Assembly: GCF_037975245.1 (NCBI RefSeq)
Contig: NC_092565.1
Location: 1,054,353-1,076,398, forward strand
DNA length: 22,046 nucleotides
Direction of reading: 5' to 3'
From: Apostichopus japonicus
Taxonomy: Eukaryota > Echinodermata > Holothuroidea > Aspidochirotida > Stichopodidae
Positions within the stretch are counted from its first letter, which is position 1, and every line of letters starts with the position of its first letter. Below, in pieces: positions 8,067 to 18,824 of this stretch. The notes under the pieces are model-generated. The model was not told the origin of the DNA and ran no database searches. It saw only the letters and a list, made by a program, of their open reading frames with translations. Made by a program: the position numbers and the translations under genes.

Positions 8067-8124
<58 letters not shown>
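6246..8124 (+). rRNA. 18S small-subunit ribosomal RNA (left unit)
   Basis: This is the RNA of the cytoplasmic 40S ribosomal subunit. The 5' end is fixed by TACCTGGTTGATCCTGCCAG and the 3' end by GTGAACCTGCGGAAGGATCA followed by TTA. Universal landmarks are in order: GTGCCAGCAGCCGCGGTAAT at about 6826, GGAATTGACGGAAGGGCACC at about 7449, TTGTACACACCGCCCGTCGC at about 7939, and GGAAGTAAAAGTCGTAACAA near 8071. The length of 1879 nt is normal for animals and there is no intron or insertion. Diverged sites in the 5' domain (TTATTGGAGAAAGTC; GAGAATCAGGGTTCGATTCC) mark a fast-evolving lineage and look enoplean-nematode-like to me. It is the first mature RNA of the polymerase I precursor. A six-C run near 8009-8014 has five in the other copy. 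Confidence 0.98.
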
Positions 8125-8126
<2 letters not shown>

Positions 8127-8728
8127 AGAACCCTTCCCCTCCGTGATCGGAGAGGGAACAAAGGGGGAATGTCGGAAAAGCCGTCACAGAGAGACACGCG
8201 GAGAGAGCAAATTGGAAAAGCCGGGGGGACTCGAGCGGGGTTTTCACCGCCTCCTTCCCCGTTCCACGGTCGAGGTCAGACCCCGCGCTTCGCCTTCGCT
8301 CTCTCCGACAAAAAGGAGACGGGCGTGTCACACACAGACCAGCCCGGGGAGTACCCGGTTCTTCTCTCGTCGTCTGTCTCACGGAGTCTCGCGCTCCCGG
8401 TAGCTTCGAGGGAGAAGTCCCGCAAGGGTGGAGACGCCGTCGCCGTCCGCGGCGCGGCGCTCCTCGAGGCATTCTCCGCAGGGCAGAGAAGGGGCACCGG
8501 TGTCGCCCGATTTCCCCCCAGTCGGCGAGTCTGACTCGCGCGACCCGCCCTCGCGGCGGTGGGGGGAAGGAGGGAGCCCGCTTCCCCCCTCGGCTCGACG
8601 GAGGATATTTCTTTCCAGTCACAAGCAAAGAAGGCACAGAGTCCCCGTGTCCTTTCTCCTTCCGTTCCACTTCTTCCCTCGGCTCTGAGGAGAGTTTGCG
8701 AACGCGGGAGTCTTCCAGTGGCAAATGA
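8125..8728 (+). other. Internal transcribed spacer 1 (left unit)
   Basis: About 604 bp between 18S and 5.8S, rich in G, C and purine/pyrimidine runs, with GC-rich hairpin potential such as GCGAGTC / GACTCGC around one T at 8525-8539. It differs from the other copy by one C in a run near 8283 and by a substitution at 8393. It holds no supported gene. Confidence 0.95.
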
Positions 8729-8739
8729 CAATTCTTGGT

Positions 8740-8777
<38 letters not shown>

Positions 8778-8893
8778 TTAGATGCGAGAATTCATGTGAA
8801 TTGCAGAACTCACTGATCATCGACTTATTCGAACGCAAAATGGCGGCTCGGGGATGCTCTGCTCCTCGAGCCACGTCCGTCTGAGCGTCTGAA
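8729..8893 (+). rRNA. 5.8S ribosomal RNA (left unit)
   Basis: RNA of the 60S ribosomal subunit that base-pairs with the 5' end of 28S. The metazoan core GGTGGATCACTCGGCTCGTG is followed by CGTCGATGAAGAACGCAG, GAATTCATGTGAATTGCAGA and TGATCATCGAC. The start was set by alignment to CAATTCTTGGTGGTGGATCA, equivalent to the animal +1. The end was set by complementarity: CGTCCG, TCTGAG and GTCTG can pair with CGGATG, CTCAGA and CAGAC at the 28S start. The predicted ~165 nt is slightly long; ends are accurate to several bases. An AAAA run near 8839 is AAA in the mirrored copy. Confidence 0.95.
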
Positions 8894-9325
8894 GACAATC
8901 ACTCACAGAGTCGGCGTGTTCGCGCGCCGGAGGAGCGCCCGGCCGCAGCCGTCCCTTCGACGGCCGGCTGCGTCGGGTCAGTGTCAGATGGAGTTCTGTG
9001 ATGTCGGCGCCGGTGAAACTCGGCGAGCAGGCTCGATCGGTAACCGGGGGTTCGTCGGTCGTGCGACGTGCCATCGGGGTGTAGACGTATGCGCCCGTGT
9101 GCGGTCCAGCGTCCGACCCCCCCGGAACGGTCGAGGAGCCTCTGCCGGGCAGAGCCGGTCGACCCAATCGCGGGGTCTCTCGTCCTCCCGTCTGCGTTCT
9201 CGCAGGCGCATGGTAGGCCACCCTTTCCCGCCGGCGACCCGATTCTTCGGGGAGCGCCGGGGAAGGAGAGACCCCGGGTCGCCGCTATGACTCCGATCAC
9301 GTTCCACGTGTCTTTCACGATTCCA
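8894..9325 (+). other. Internal transcribed spacer 2 (left unit)
   Basis: About 432 bp of GC-rich spacer between 5.8S and 28S, with the stem-forming flank expected of ITS2 supplied by the paired 5.8S end and 28S start. Four single-base length differences from the other copy (near 9099, 9117-9123, 9153 and 9187) fall in or beside G or C runs. Confidence 0.93.
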
Positions 9326-10607
9326 GACCTCAGATCGGATGAGATTACCCGCTGGATTTAAGCATATCACTAAGCGGAGAGAAAAGAAACTAACAAGGAT
9401 TCCTTCAGTAGCGGCGAGCGAAGCAGGAAGAGCCCATCGCCGAATCCCCGCGCCCGTTTGCGGTGCGAGGGACCTGTGGCGTAAGGAAACTGAACTCCGG
9501 TCGACAGAGTCCGGCCGCAGTCCACTGTGATCGGGGCTGCAGCTTACCCGCAGCGGGTGTAAGGCCCGTAGGGCGGACTCGAAGGCCGGAGGGAAAGCTT
9601 TCCAAGAGTCGGGTTGTTTTAGAATGCAGCCCAAAGAGGGGTGGTGAACTCCATCCAAGGCTCAATACTATGCACGAGACCGATAGTCAACAAGTACCGT
9701 GAGGGAACGTTGAAAAGAACTTTGAAGAGAGGGTTCAACATTGCGTGAAACTGCCAAGAAGTAAACGGATGAGTGCCGCATGCTACATGGGGCGTCCGGT
9801 TGATTCAGGCGCGGTCGGCGCGGCAGCGTGTGCGGGTTCGGATCCCTCGGGACCGACCCGCGGCGCTTCGCCGTCCGGTCCGCGTCGCACTTCTACCGTT
9901 CGGCGCCCTTCCCGGCGACCGACCGAAGAGCGGAGCAGAGGGGCGGGCGAGGCTGCGGCGTGGCGGGGGCTTCGGCCCTCGCCGTCTTACGCCGCCCGTC
10001 ACGGTTGCTCACTGCGCTCTCTGTCGAGGACTCTGCGTGACGGCCTGCCCCCCCGGGGTTCAGGCAGCGGGGTCCGGGCCACCGGCGTCTCCGTCGGTCG
10101 CGTGCACAGCTTGCTGTCGCGTGGCCGGCGGGATCCGGAGGGTCCGGTCTCGCCGCGGCTTCGGCCGAAGCGGAGGGTCTGTCGGGCGTGAGCGAGGCCT
10201 CCTCATTCGACCCGTCTTGAAACACGGACCAAGGAGTCTAAGCAGGCTTGCAAGTCGAGGGGGTCTACCGAAACCTATCCTGGCATAACGAAAGTGAAGG
10301 TCGGCACAGGGCCGTCACGAGGCGGGATCCCGGCCCTCTGGGTCGGGCGCACCGCCACCCCGTTCCGTCCGGCTCGTCCGGTGGAGCGGAGGAAGAGCAA
10401 GCATGCTAAAACCCGAAAGATGGTGAACTATGCTCGGGCAGGAGGAAGCCAGAGGAAACTCTGGTGGATGTCCGCAGCGGTTCTGACGTGCAAATCGATC
10501 GTCCGACCTGAGTATAGGGGCGAAAGACTTATCGAACCATCTAGTAGCTGTTCCTTCCGAAGTTTCCCTCAGGATAGCTGGTGCTCGGGAGATATTCGTG
10601 AACAATT

Positions 10608-10638
<31 letters not shown>

Positions 10639-10880
10639 GGGGCCGAAACGACCTCAACCTATTCTCAAAACTTTCAATTGGTAAGAGGTCCGACTCGCTG
10701 GCTTGGAGCCGGACGAGTGAGAATGAACGAGTGCTCAGTGGGCCACTCTTGGTAAGCAGGACTGGCGCTGGTGGGATGAACCAAACGCCTGGCTAAGCCG
10801 TCCGACTCGGTCGCACATCAGAGCCCACAAAAGGTGTTGGTTGATACAGACAGCAGGACGGTGGCCATGGAAGTCGGCAT

Positions 10881-10914
<34 letters not shown>

Positions 10915-11685
10915 TCAACTAGCCCTGAAAATGAATGGCGCTGAGCGTGATGGCTGTGCCGGGCCGTCGGGGCAAGGAGAACCGAATAGAGTCGGCCTCG
11001 ACGAGTAGGAAGGACGCCACGGTGAGCTAAGAAGCGGTCCGGGCGAGAGCCCGCGTGGAGCCGCCGTGGGCGCAGATCTTGGTGGCAGTAGCAAATACTC
11101 TAACGAGAGCCTGGAGGGCCGAGTTGCGGAGAAGGGTTCCATGTGAACAGCAGTTGCACATGGGTCAGTCGATCCTAAGCCCTAGGGAAGTTCCGCTCCG
11201 AGCGGCCGCGAGAGCCACGCCGACCTCCCTCCCGGGAACGGCGGGGTGATCGCACCCTGGGCGAAAGGGAACCGGGTCAATATTCCCGGACGTACAGACG
11301 TAGTCCTCCTCGTGGTGTCGTGCGCGTGGGCCTCCTCGCGGGGTTCCGCGCGTCGCGGCACTGCGAGGGCAAAAAGCCGTGAGGCACACTAGCCCAGAGA
11401 CGCTGGCCGAGGGCCCCGGGTAGAGTTTTCTTCTCTATATGAGGGATTTTGTGGTTTAGCCCGGACCCTGGTTCTTCCTATGATGGGGACCCATGGATCC
11501 CGGAATGCGCCGCGCCTGCCGCGGCGTCCGGTGTGCTCCGGCCGGCCAATGAAAATCTGGGGGAGTGAAGGATAGTTAATATCGGACTGTTGTTCTGGTC
11601 GTCGTACCGATAACCGCAGCAGGTCTCCAAGGTGATCAGCCTCTGACCAAACAGAACAATGTAGGTAAGGGAAGTCGGCAAGCCG

Positions 11686-11717
<32 letters not shown>

Positions 11718-11946
11718 GGGGCTGGGCCGGTCGGGCCGGGAACCCGGAAAGCGGGATCGGGACGCCTGTGTGGCTGGGCGAGCCGCCTCGGCTTCGGTCG
11801 GGGAGTGGCGAGCCCGGACTTGCGCGGGGTCCTGCCCGTGGACTGGCCCGGCTGCGCGGTCGGCGCGCCCATCCGGACGGCGTGCCCTCGGGTGCGTCTG
11901 CCGGTCGGGTACGCGTCGGCTAACGCGTCGACCGGCAAGCAACAGC
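9326..11946 (+). rRNA. 28S large-subunit ribosomal RNA, 5' part, truncated by a gap (left unit)
   Basis: This is the main RNA of the 60S subunit. The start is GACCTCAGATCGGATGAGAT, with ATTACCCGCTGGATTTAAGC just after. Landmarks follow in order: AAAGAAACTAACAAGGATTC, GTACCGTGAGGGAACGTTGA at about 9696, the D2 expansion (about 9800-10200), GAACTATGCTCGGGCAGGAG, CGAAACGACCTCAACCTATT, AGGAGTGTGTAACAACTCAC near 10888, CTTGGTGGCAGTAGCAAATA, and AACAATGTAGGTAAGGGAAG near 11657. The sequence stops in the GC-rich D8 region at the N gap, so roughly the last third, including the catalytic core and the usual R1/R2 insertion sites, is missing. G at about 9641 and the second G near 10770-10771 look like extra bases against conserved 28S and are absent from the other copy. 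Confidence 0.97.
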
Positions 11947-12046
11947 NNNNNNNNNNNNNNNNNNNNNNNNNNNNNNNNNNNNNNNNNNNNNNNNNNNNNN
12001 NNNNNNNNNNNNNNNNNNNNNNNNNNNNNNNNNNNNNNNNNNNNNN
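11947..12046. other. Assembly gap of exactly 100 N
   Basis: One hundred consecutive N separate two rDNA sequences of opposite orientation. A round 100 is the customary placeholder for a gap of unknown size between contigs in a scaffold, so nothing can be said about real distance or orientation. Confidence 0.99.
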
Positions 12047-12204
12047 CGCCCACGGCGGCTCCACGCGGGCTCTCGCCCGGACCGCTTCTTAGCTCACCGT
12101 GGCGTCCTTCCTACTCGTCGAGGCCGACTCTATTCGGTTCTCCTTGCCCCGACGGCCCGGCACAGCCATCACGCTCAGCGCCATTCATTTTCAGGGCTAG
12201 TTGA

Positions 12205-12238
<34 letters not shown>

Positions 12239-12478
12239 ATGCCGACTTCCATGGCCACCGTCCCTGCTGTCTGTATCAACCAACACCTTTTGTGGGCTCT
12301 GATGTGCGACCGAGTCGGACGGCTTAGCCAGGCGTTTGGTTCATCCCACAGCGCCAGTCCTGCTTACCAAGAGTGGCCCACTGAGCACTCGTTCATTCTC
12401 ACTCGTCCGGCTCCAAGCCAGCGAGTCGGACCTCTTACCAATTGAAAGTTTGAGAATAGGTTGAGGTCGTTTCGGCCC

Positions 12479-12509
<31 letters not shown>

Positions 12510-13790
12510 AATTGTTCACGAATATCTCCCGAGCACCAGCTATCCTGAGGGAAACTTCGGAAGGAACCAGCTACTAGATGGTTCGATAAGTCTTTCGCCC
12601 CTATACTCAGGTCGGACGATCGATTTGCACGTCAGAACCGCTGCGGACATCCACCAGAGTTTCCTCTGGCTTCCTCCTGCCCGAGCATAGTTCACCATCT
12701 TTCGGGTTTTAGCATGCTTGCTCTTCCTCCGCTCCACCGGACGAGCCGGACGGAACGGGGTGGCGGTGCGCCCGACCCAGAGGGCCGGGATCCCGCCTCG
12801 TGACGGCCCTGTGCCGACCTTCACTTTCGTTATGCCAGGATAGGTTTCGGTAGACCCCCTCGACTTGCAAGCCTGCTTAGACTCCTTGGTCCGTGTTTCA
12901 AGACGGGTCGAATGAGGAGGCCTCGCTCACGCCCGACAGACCCTCCGCTTCGGCCGAAGCCGCGGCGAGACCGGACCCTCCGGATCCCGCCGGCCACGCG
13001 ACAGCAAGCTGTGCACGCGACCGACGGAGACGCCGGTGGCCCGGACCCCGCTGCCTGAACCCCCGGGGGGGCAGGCCGTCACGCAGAGTCCTCGACAGAG
13101 AGCGCAGTGAGCAACCGTGACGGGCGGCGTAAGACGGCGAGGGCCGAAGCCCCCGCACGCCGCAGCCTCGCCCGCCCCTCTGCTCCGCTCTTCGGTCGGT
13201 CGCCGGGAAGGGCGCCGAACGGTAGAAGTGCGACGCGGACCGGACGGCGAAGCGCCGCGGGTCGGTCCCGAGGGATCCGAACCCGCACACGCTGCCGCGC
13301 CGACCGCGCCTGAATCAACCGGACGCCCCATGTAGCATGCGGCACTCATCCGTTTACTTCTTGGCAGTTTCACGCAATGTTGAACCCTCTCTTCAAAGTT
13401 CTTTTCAACGTTCCCTCACGGTACTTGTTGACTATCGGTCTCGTGCATAGTATTGAGCCTTGGATGGAGTTCACCACCCTCTTTGGGCTGCATTCTAAAA
13501 CAACCCGACTCTTGGAAAGCTTTCCCTCCGGCCTTCGAGTCCGCCCTACGGGCCTTACACCCGCTGCGGGTAAGCTGCAGCCCCGATCACAGTGGACTGC
13601 GGCCGGACTCTGTCGACCGGAGTTCAGTTTCCTTACGCCACAGGTCCCTCGCACCGCAAACGGGCGCGGGGATTCGGCGATGGGCTCTTCCTGCTTCGCT
13701 CGCCGCTACTGAAGGAATCCTGTTAGTTTCTTTTCTCTCCGCTTAGTGATATGCTTAAATCCAGCGGGTAATCTCATCCGATCTGAGGTC
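12047..13790 (-). rRNA. 28S large-subunit ribosomal RNA, 5' part, truncated by a gap (right unit)
   Basis: Reverse-complement counterpart of 9326..11072. Its 5' end is the complement of GACCTCAGATCGGATGAGAT at 13790, and it breaks at the N gap after about 1.74 kb, some 870 nt earlier in the gene than the left copy. It reads AACAGGATTC where conserved 28S and the left copy have AACAAGGATTC. It also reads CAGCAGGGACGG where the conserved form is CAGCAGGACGG. On the other hand it has the normal AGAGGGTGG where the left copy has an extra G. Such mixed one-base differences look like consensus errors rather than functional divergence. Confidence 0.96.
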
Positions 13791-14224
13791 TGGAATCGTG
13801 AAAGACACGTGGAACGTGATCGGAGTCATAGCGGCGACCCGGGGTCTCTCCTTCCCCGGCGCTCCCCGAAGAATCGGGTCGCCGGCGGGAAAGGGTGGCC
13901 TACCATGCGCCTGCGAGAACGCAGACGGGGAGGACGAGAGACCCCGCGATTGGGTCGACCGGGCTCTGCCCGGCAGAGGCTCCTCGACCGTTCCGGGGGG
14001 TCGGACGCTGGACCGCACCACGGGCGCATACGTCTACACCCCGATGGCACGTCGCACGACCGACGAACCCCCGGTTACCGATCGAGCCTGCTCGCCGAGT
14101 TTCACCGGCGCCGACATCACAGAACTCCATCTGACACTGACCCGACGCAGCCGGCCGTCGAAGGGACGGCTGCGGCCGGGCGCTCCTCCGGCGCGCGAAC
14201 ACGCCGACTCTGTGAGTGATTGTC
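13791..14224 (-). other. Internal transcribed spacer 2 (right unit)
   Basis: Mirror of 8894..9325, two bases longer because of net gains in G or C runs. No gene is seen in it. Confidence 0.93.
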
Positions 14225-14339
14225 TTCAGACGCTCAGACGGACGTGGCTCGAGGAGCAGAGCATCCCCGAGCCGCCATTTGCGTTCGAATAAGTCGATGA
14301 TCAGTGAGTTCTGCAATTCACATGAATTCTCGCATCTAA

Positions 14340-14377
<38 letters not shown>

Positions 14378-14388
14378 ACCAAGAATTG
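14225..14388 (-). rRNA. 5.8S ribosomal RNA (right unit)
   Basis: Second 5.8S copy, read on the minus strand; the complement of GGTGGATCACTCGGCTCGTG lies near 14358-14377. It is identical to the left copy except for one A fewer in the CGCAAA run next to TGGCGGC. The same 5.8S-28S pairing can form. Ends are set by the same reasoning as for the left copy. Confidence 0.95.
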
Positions 14389-14991
14389 TCATTTGCCACT
14401 GGAAGACTCCCGCGTTCGCAAACTCTCCTCAGAGCCGAGGGAAGAAGTGGAACGGAAGGAGAAAGGACACGGGGACTCTGTGCCTTCTTTGCTTGTGACT
14501 GGAAAGAAATATCCTCCGTCGAGCCGAGGGGGGAAGCGGGCTCCCTCCTTCCCCCCACCGCCGCGAGGGCGGGTCGCGCGAGTCAGACTCGCCGACTGGG
14601 GGGAAATCGGGCGACACCGGTGCCCCTTCTCTGCCCTGCGGAGAATGCCTCGAGGAGCGCCGCGCCGCGGACGGCGACGGCGTCTCCACCCTTGCGGGAC
14701 TTCTCCCTCGAAGCTACCGGGAGTGCGAGACTCCGTGAGACAGACGACGAGAGAAGAACCGGGTACTCCCCGGGCTGGTCTGTGTGTGACACGCCCGTCT
14801 CCTTTTTGTCGGAGAGAGCGAAGGCGAAGCGCGGGGGTCTGACCTCGACCGTGGAACGGGGAAGGAGGCGGTGAAAACCCCGCTCGAGTCCCCCCGGCTT
14901 TTCCAATTTGCTCTCTCCGCGTGTCTCTCTGTGACGGCTTTTCCGACATTCCCCCTTTGTTCCCTCTCCGATCACGGAGGGGAAGGGTTCT

Positions 14992-14993
<2 letters not shown>
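14389..14993 (-). other. Internal transcribed spacer 1 (right unit)
   Basis: Mirror of 8125..8728 with one extra C in a CCCCC run and a substitution at 14724 (T on the plus strand, i.e. A on the sense strand where the left copy has G). Confidence 0.95.
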
Positions 14994-15051
<58 letters not shown>

Positions 15052-15147
15052 AATGATCAAGTTTGACCGTCTTCTCGTCGCGCCTCGACAACCGGCCGAA
15101 GCCGGGGGTGCCAGACGGTCGATCCGATGGCCTCACTAAGTCATTCG

Positions 15148-15191
<44 letters not shown>

Positions 15192-15633
15192 ATCAATGCG
15201 AGCTGATGACTCGCGTTTACTTGGAATTCCTCGTTCAAGGGACACAATTACAAGTCCCTGTCCCCAGCACGGAGAAGTCTCAGCGGATTACCCGGACCTT
15301 TCGGCCGAGGGCAAATGTACCCGCTGCTTGCGCCAGTGTAGCGCGCGTGCGGCCCCGGACATCTAAGGGCATCACAGACCTGTTATTGCTCCATCTCGTA
15401 TGGCTGAAAGCCATTTGTCCCTCTAAGAAGTTCGCGGCTCACCACGACGGGTGGCCGGACTATTTAGCAAGCAAGAGTCTCGTTCGTTATCGGAATTAAC
15501 CAGACAAATCACTCCACCAACTAAGAACGGCCATGCACCACCATCCACAAAATCAAGAAAGAGCTCTCAATCTGTCAATCCTCACTGTGTCCGGGCCGGG
15601 TAGGTTTCCCCGTGTTGAGTCAAATTAAGCCGC

Positions 15634-15682
<49 letters not shown>

Positions 15683-16871
15683 TTTGCAACCATACTTCCC
15701 CCGGAACCCAAAGACTTTGGTTTTCCGGAGAGTTGCCCGCCGCGTCATGGGAGGAACGCCGGCGAATTACGAGTCGGTATCGTTTATGGTCGGAACTAGG
15801 GCGGTATCTGATCGCCTTCGATCCTCCGACTTTCGTTCTTGATCAATGAAGACATTCTTGGCAAATGCTTTCGCTGTCGGGCGTCTTGCGACGATCCAAG
15901 AATTTCACCTCTCACGCCGCAATACGAATGCCCCCGGCAGTCCCTCTTGATCATTACCTCAGGATCTCAAGACCAACGAAATAGAACCGAGGTCCTCTTC
16001 CACTATTCCATGCTGAGCTGTTCGGGCACTTTGGCCTGCTTTGAACACTTCAATTTTCTCAAAGTAAACGTTCCAGTCTCGCACGGCACTCAGTTAAGAG
16101 CACCGCACGACCAACCGAATCACTGGCCGGGAAAAATCTCCCACGACTCCCGTTTGACGGGGAGAAGGGGAACGGGCAGTGCACGCCTCACGGCGGACCG
16201 CCCGCCCCGGCCAGAAATCCGACTACGAGCTTTTTAACTGCAGCAAATTTAATATACGCTGCTGGAGCTGGAATTACCGCGGCTGCTGGCACCAGACTTG
16301 CCCTCCAGTAGATCCTCGTTAAAGGATTTAAAGTGTACTCATTCCGATCACAGGGCCTCCGAAGAGGCCTGTATCGTTATTTTTTGTCACTACCTCCCCG
16401 TGTCAGGAGTGGGTAATTTGCGTGCCTGCTGCCTTCCTTGGATGTGGTAGCCGTTTCTCAGGCTCCCTCTCCGGAATCGAACCCTGATTCTCCGTTACCC
16501 GTCACAACCATGATAAGCGCATAACTTACCATCGAAAGTTGATAGAGCAGACTTTTGAAGGGAGCGTCGCCGGTGCAAGACCGTGCGATCGGCATGATTA
16601 TCTAGAGTTCACCAGCGGAGACCGGACCCCGAAAGGACCGGGCTGGCCTTGTTCCTAATAAGAGCACGCTTCCCCCGAAGGGTCGGCGCTTTGTTGCATG
16701 TATTAGCTCTAGAATTACCACAGTTATCCATGGTATAAGACTTTCTCCAATAAACCATAACTGATCTAATGAGCCATCTGCAGTTTCTCTTGTATGTTCA
16801 GGATTGTACTTAGACGTGCATGGCTTAATCTTTGAGACAAGCATATGACTACTGGCAGGATCAACCAGGTA
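14994..16871 (-). rRNA. 18S small-subunit ribosomal RNA (right unit)
   Basis: Full-length second 18S on the minus strand, 1878 nt. The complement of TACCTGGTTGATCCTGCCAG ends at 16871, and the 3' end is the complement of GGAAGGATCATTA starting at 14994. The only difference from the left copy that I see is five instead of six C in the run before GGCTTCGG near the 3' end. All universal landmarks are present and it has no intron. Confidence 0.98.
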
Positions 16872-17541
16872 ACGGTCGACAGAACCGGGCTGGGCCCGTT
16901 CGCCGTCCGGGAGTCGCTCTCGCACTCCCCTCTCTCTCTCTCTGAATTCTCAATTGTCGATGCCGTGCTATTACGGTACAGTGATCGAAGAACCGCCCGA
17001 AGGGATTCTCGAGGTGTGTATCTCTACCCGAGTCGACTGGGTCGTCTCGAGAGGAGTCGCAGTGGTCCCGCCTCGGAGACGGGACCGGTTCGAAGCGACG
17101 CGGGAGGGCGACGGCTCGTCCACTGGAACAGGGGAGAGCAATCGCACGCCTCGAGCGTGCATTCGTTGCTTGGATGAAAAAGCCCGTACCGAGCGCCGAG
17201 TGCAACACATGGTCGCAGCAACGGCAGCATGCCCGAACGGGTCCCGTGGAGAAAGCTCGATATCTGACGACACCGAGGTCCTGCTCTTTCTCCACCGGGG
17301 GTTCTGCGGATGAAAAGGCTCAATATCTGAACGTCGATATATACGTGTGCACGGAGGGACACCTCTGCTCACGGGGCGAGTGGGTGAAAACCCCCGCTCT
17401 GAGCGCCGAGTTGCAACACATGGTCGCGATGAAACGACGGCTGACCCTACCGAAAGGGCCCGCTGGAGTCCAACCATGACACGTATACACACACGACAGA
17501 CATTAAAAGCCTTCTCGAGTCTTGGATCGACTCTACTACCC
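16872..17541 (-). other. 5' external transcribed spacer (right unit)
   Basis: Mirror of 5576..6245 with the same subrepeats (86-bp copy at 17368..17453; 40-bp copy at 17288..17327). The upstream boundary is inferred from the promoter-like block. Confidence 0.7.
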
Positions 17542-17633
17542 CCCTCATATATAGAATCCGATTCACTCTGCCCGCTCGTTCTGACCATTGGATCACACAC
17601 TTAAGCCAATACCCGCTACACTTAAGAGATCTC
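17323..17633 (-). repeat. 311-bp promoter-containing repeat, copy 2 (right unit)
   Basis: Mirror of 5484..5794. It is paired with 18062..18372 in this arm. Confidence 0.9.
17534..17633 (-). promoter_or_regulatory. Candidate RNA polymerase I gene promoter (right unit)
   Basis: The complement of TATATATGAGGGGGG lies at about 17539-17553, with the upstream element complement AGCCAATACCCGCTACAC beyond it. It has the same spacing to 18S as in the left unit. Confidence 0.6.
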
Positions 17634-17878
17634 GAAATCTCGAACGAGACCCAGATTCTCTGCGGGTGAGTCGGGCGGCCTGCCGTCGCCGTCGGCTTGC
17701 CGTTTGCCTTTCGCCTGGTCGCATGGCACTCGTGCCATCGACCACGCAACGCGAGAGGCCTTCTCCCTTCTCCTTTCTCTCTCATCTCTACTCTCTCTCT
17801 TCTCCACCGGGGGTTCTGCGGATGAAAAAGCTCAATATCTGGGATTGTATATATACATATGCACGAAAGAACCTTCTA

Positions 17879-17964
17879 CTCACGGGGCGAGTGGGTGAAA
17901 ACCCCCGCACCGAGCGCCGAGTTGCAACACATGGTCGCGATGAAACGACGGCTGACCCTACCGA
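17879..17964 (-). repeat. 86-bp spacer subrepeat, copy 2 (right unit)
   Basis: Mirror of 5151..5236. Just beside it, the TATGTATATATAC stretch lacks the TG dinucleotide present in the left unit. Confidence 0.88.
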
Positions 17965-18061
17965 GAAGGCCAGCAAGGGTCTGACGTGCAAAAACATATT
18001 TACGCACCACAGGCAAGGAGCCTTTTCGAGTCTCGGGTGGACTCCCGTCCGCGAAAGCTTC

Positions 18062-18372
18062 ATATCTGAACGTCGATATATACGTGTGCACGGAGGGACA
18101 CCTCTGCTCACGGGGCGAGTGGGTGAAAACCCCCGCTCTGAGCGCCGAGTTGCAACACATGGTCGCGATGAAACGACGGCTGACCCTACCGAAAGGGCCC
18201 GCTGGAGTCCAACCATGACACGCATACACACACGACAGACATTAAAAGCCTTCTCGAGTCTTGGATCGACTCTACTACCCCCCTCATATATAGAATCCGA
18301 TTCACTCTGCCCGCTCGTTCTGACCATTGGATCACACACTTAAGCCAATACCCGCTACACTAAAGAGATCTC
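18062..18372 (-). repeat. 311-bp promoter-containing repeat, copy 1 (right unit)
   Basis: Mirror of 4743..5053, including its two mismatches to the other copy. Confidence 0.9.
18273..18372 (-). promoter_or_regulatory. Spacer promoter-like block 2 (right unit)
   Basis: Mirror of 4743..4842. The complement of TATATATGAGGGGGG is at about 18278-18292. Confidence 0.6.
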
Positions 18373-18435
18373 AAAATCTCGGACGAGAGCCACACCTTGC
18401 GGATGCATCGGGCGGCCTGCCGTCGAGGTCGGCCG

Positions 18436-18620
18436 TCGCCCCGTCTCACAGACTCGTGCAACACGACGAGTCCCAGCCTACGCCTGTGTGCATCACCGTC
18501 GGCCTAAATCTCGGCCCTCGCCCGGTCGCATGACACTCGTGCCATCGACCGCACCATCGACCTTCTCACCCGGGAGCAACCCGTGTTTTCAGAGGAGTGC
18601 CGGGGTTGCTCCCGTGCCGG
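18436..18620 (-). repeat. 204-bp spacer tandem repeat, copy B (right unit)
   Basis: Mirror of 4495..4679. Confidence 0.85.
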
Positions 18621-18824
18621 GTATGTCTTGTCCGGCGGCGCCCCGTCTCACAGACTCGTGCAACGACAACGGGTCCCATGCCTACGCATGTGTGCATCAC
18701 CGTCGGCTAATTACTCGGCCCTCGCCCGGTCGCATGACACTCGTGCCGTCGATCACACCATCGACCTTCTCACATGGGAGCGACCCGTATTTTCAGAGGA
18801 GTGTCGGGGTTGCTCCCGTGCCGG
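18621..18824 (-). repeat. 204-bp spacer tandem repeat, copy A (right unit)
   Basis: Mirror of 4291..4494. Confidence 0.88.

Larger units (their letters stand above)
1068..11072 (+). repeat. Left arm of a ~10 kb inverted duplication of rDNA
   Basis: This stretch is matched, in reverse complement, by 12047..22046. Paired positions sum to about 23114-23120 along the whole length, the drift coming from small indels. The arm runs from the spacer repeats through the promoters, 18S, 5.8S and the first ~1.75 kb of 28S. Confidence 0.97.

Noticed and set aside
6246-8124. Group I intron or other insertion in 18S
   Set aside because: All landmarks are in order and the length is a normal 1.88 kb.
8122-8749. 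Open frames of 120-200 codons in ITS1, ITS2 and rRNA
   Set aside because: GC-rich rRNA and ITS sequence has few stop codons by chance. These are shadows of rRNA genes.
11073-11946. R1/R2-type retrotransposon insertion as the cause of the 28S break
   Set aside because: The left contig stops in the D8 region, before the usual R1/R2 sites, and the bases up to the gap are ordinary 28S.
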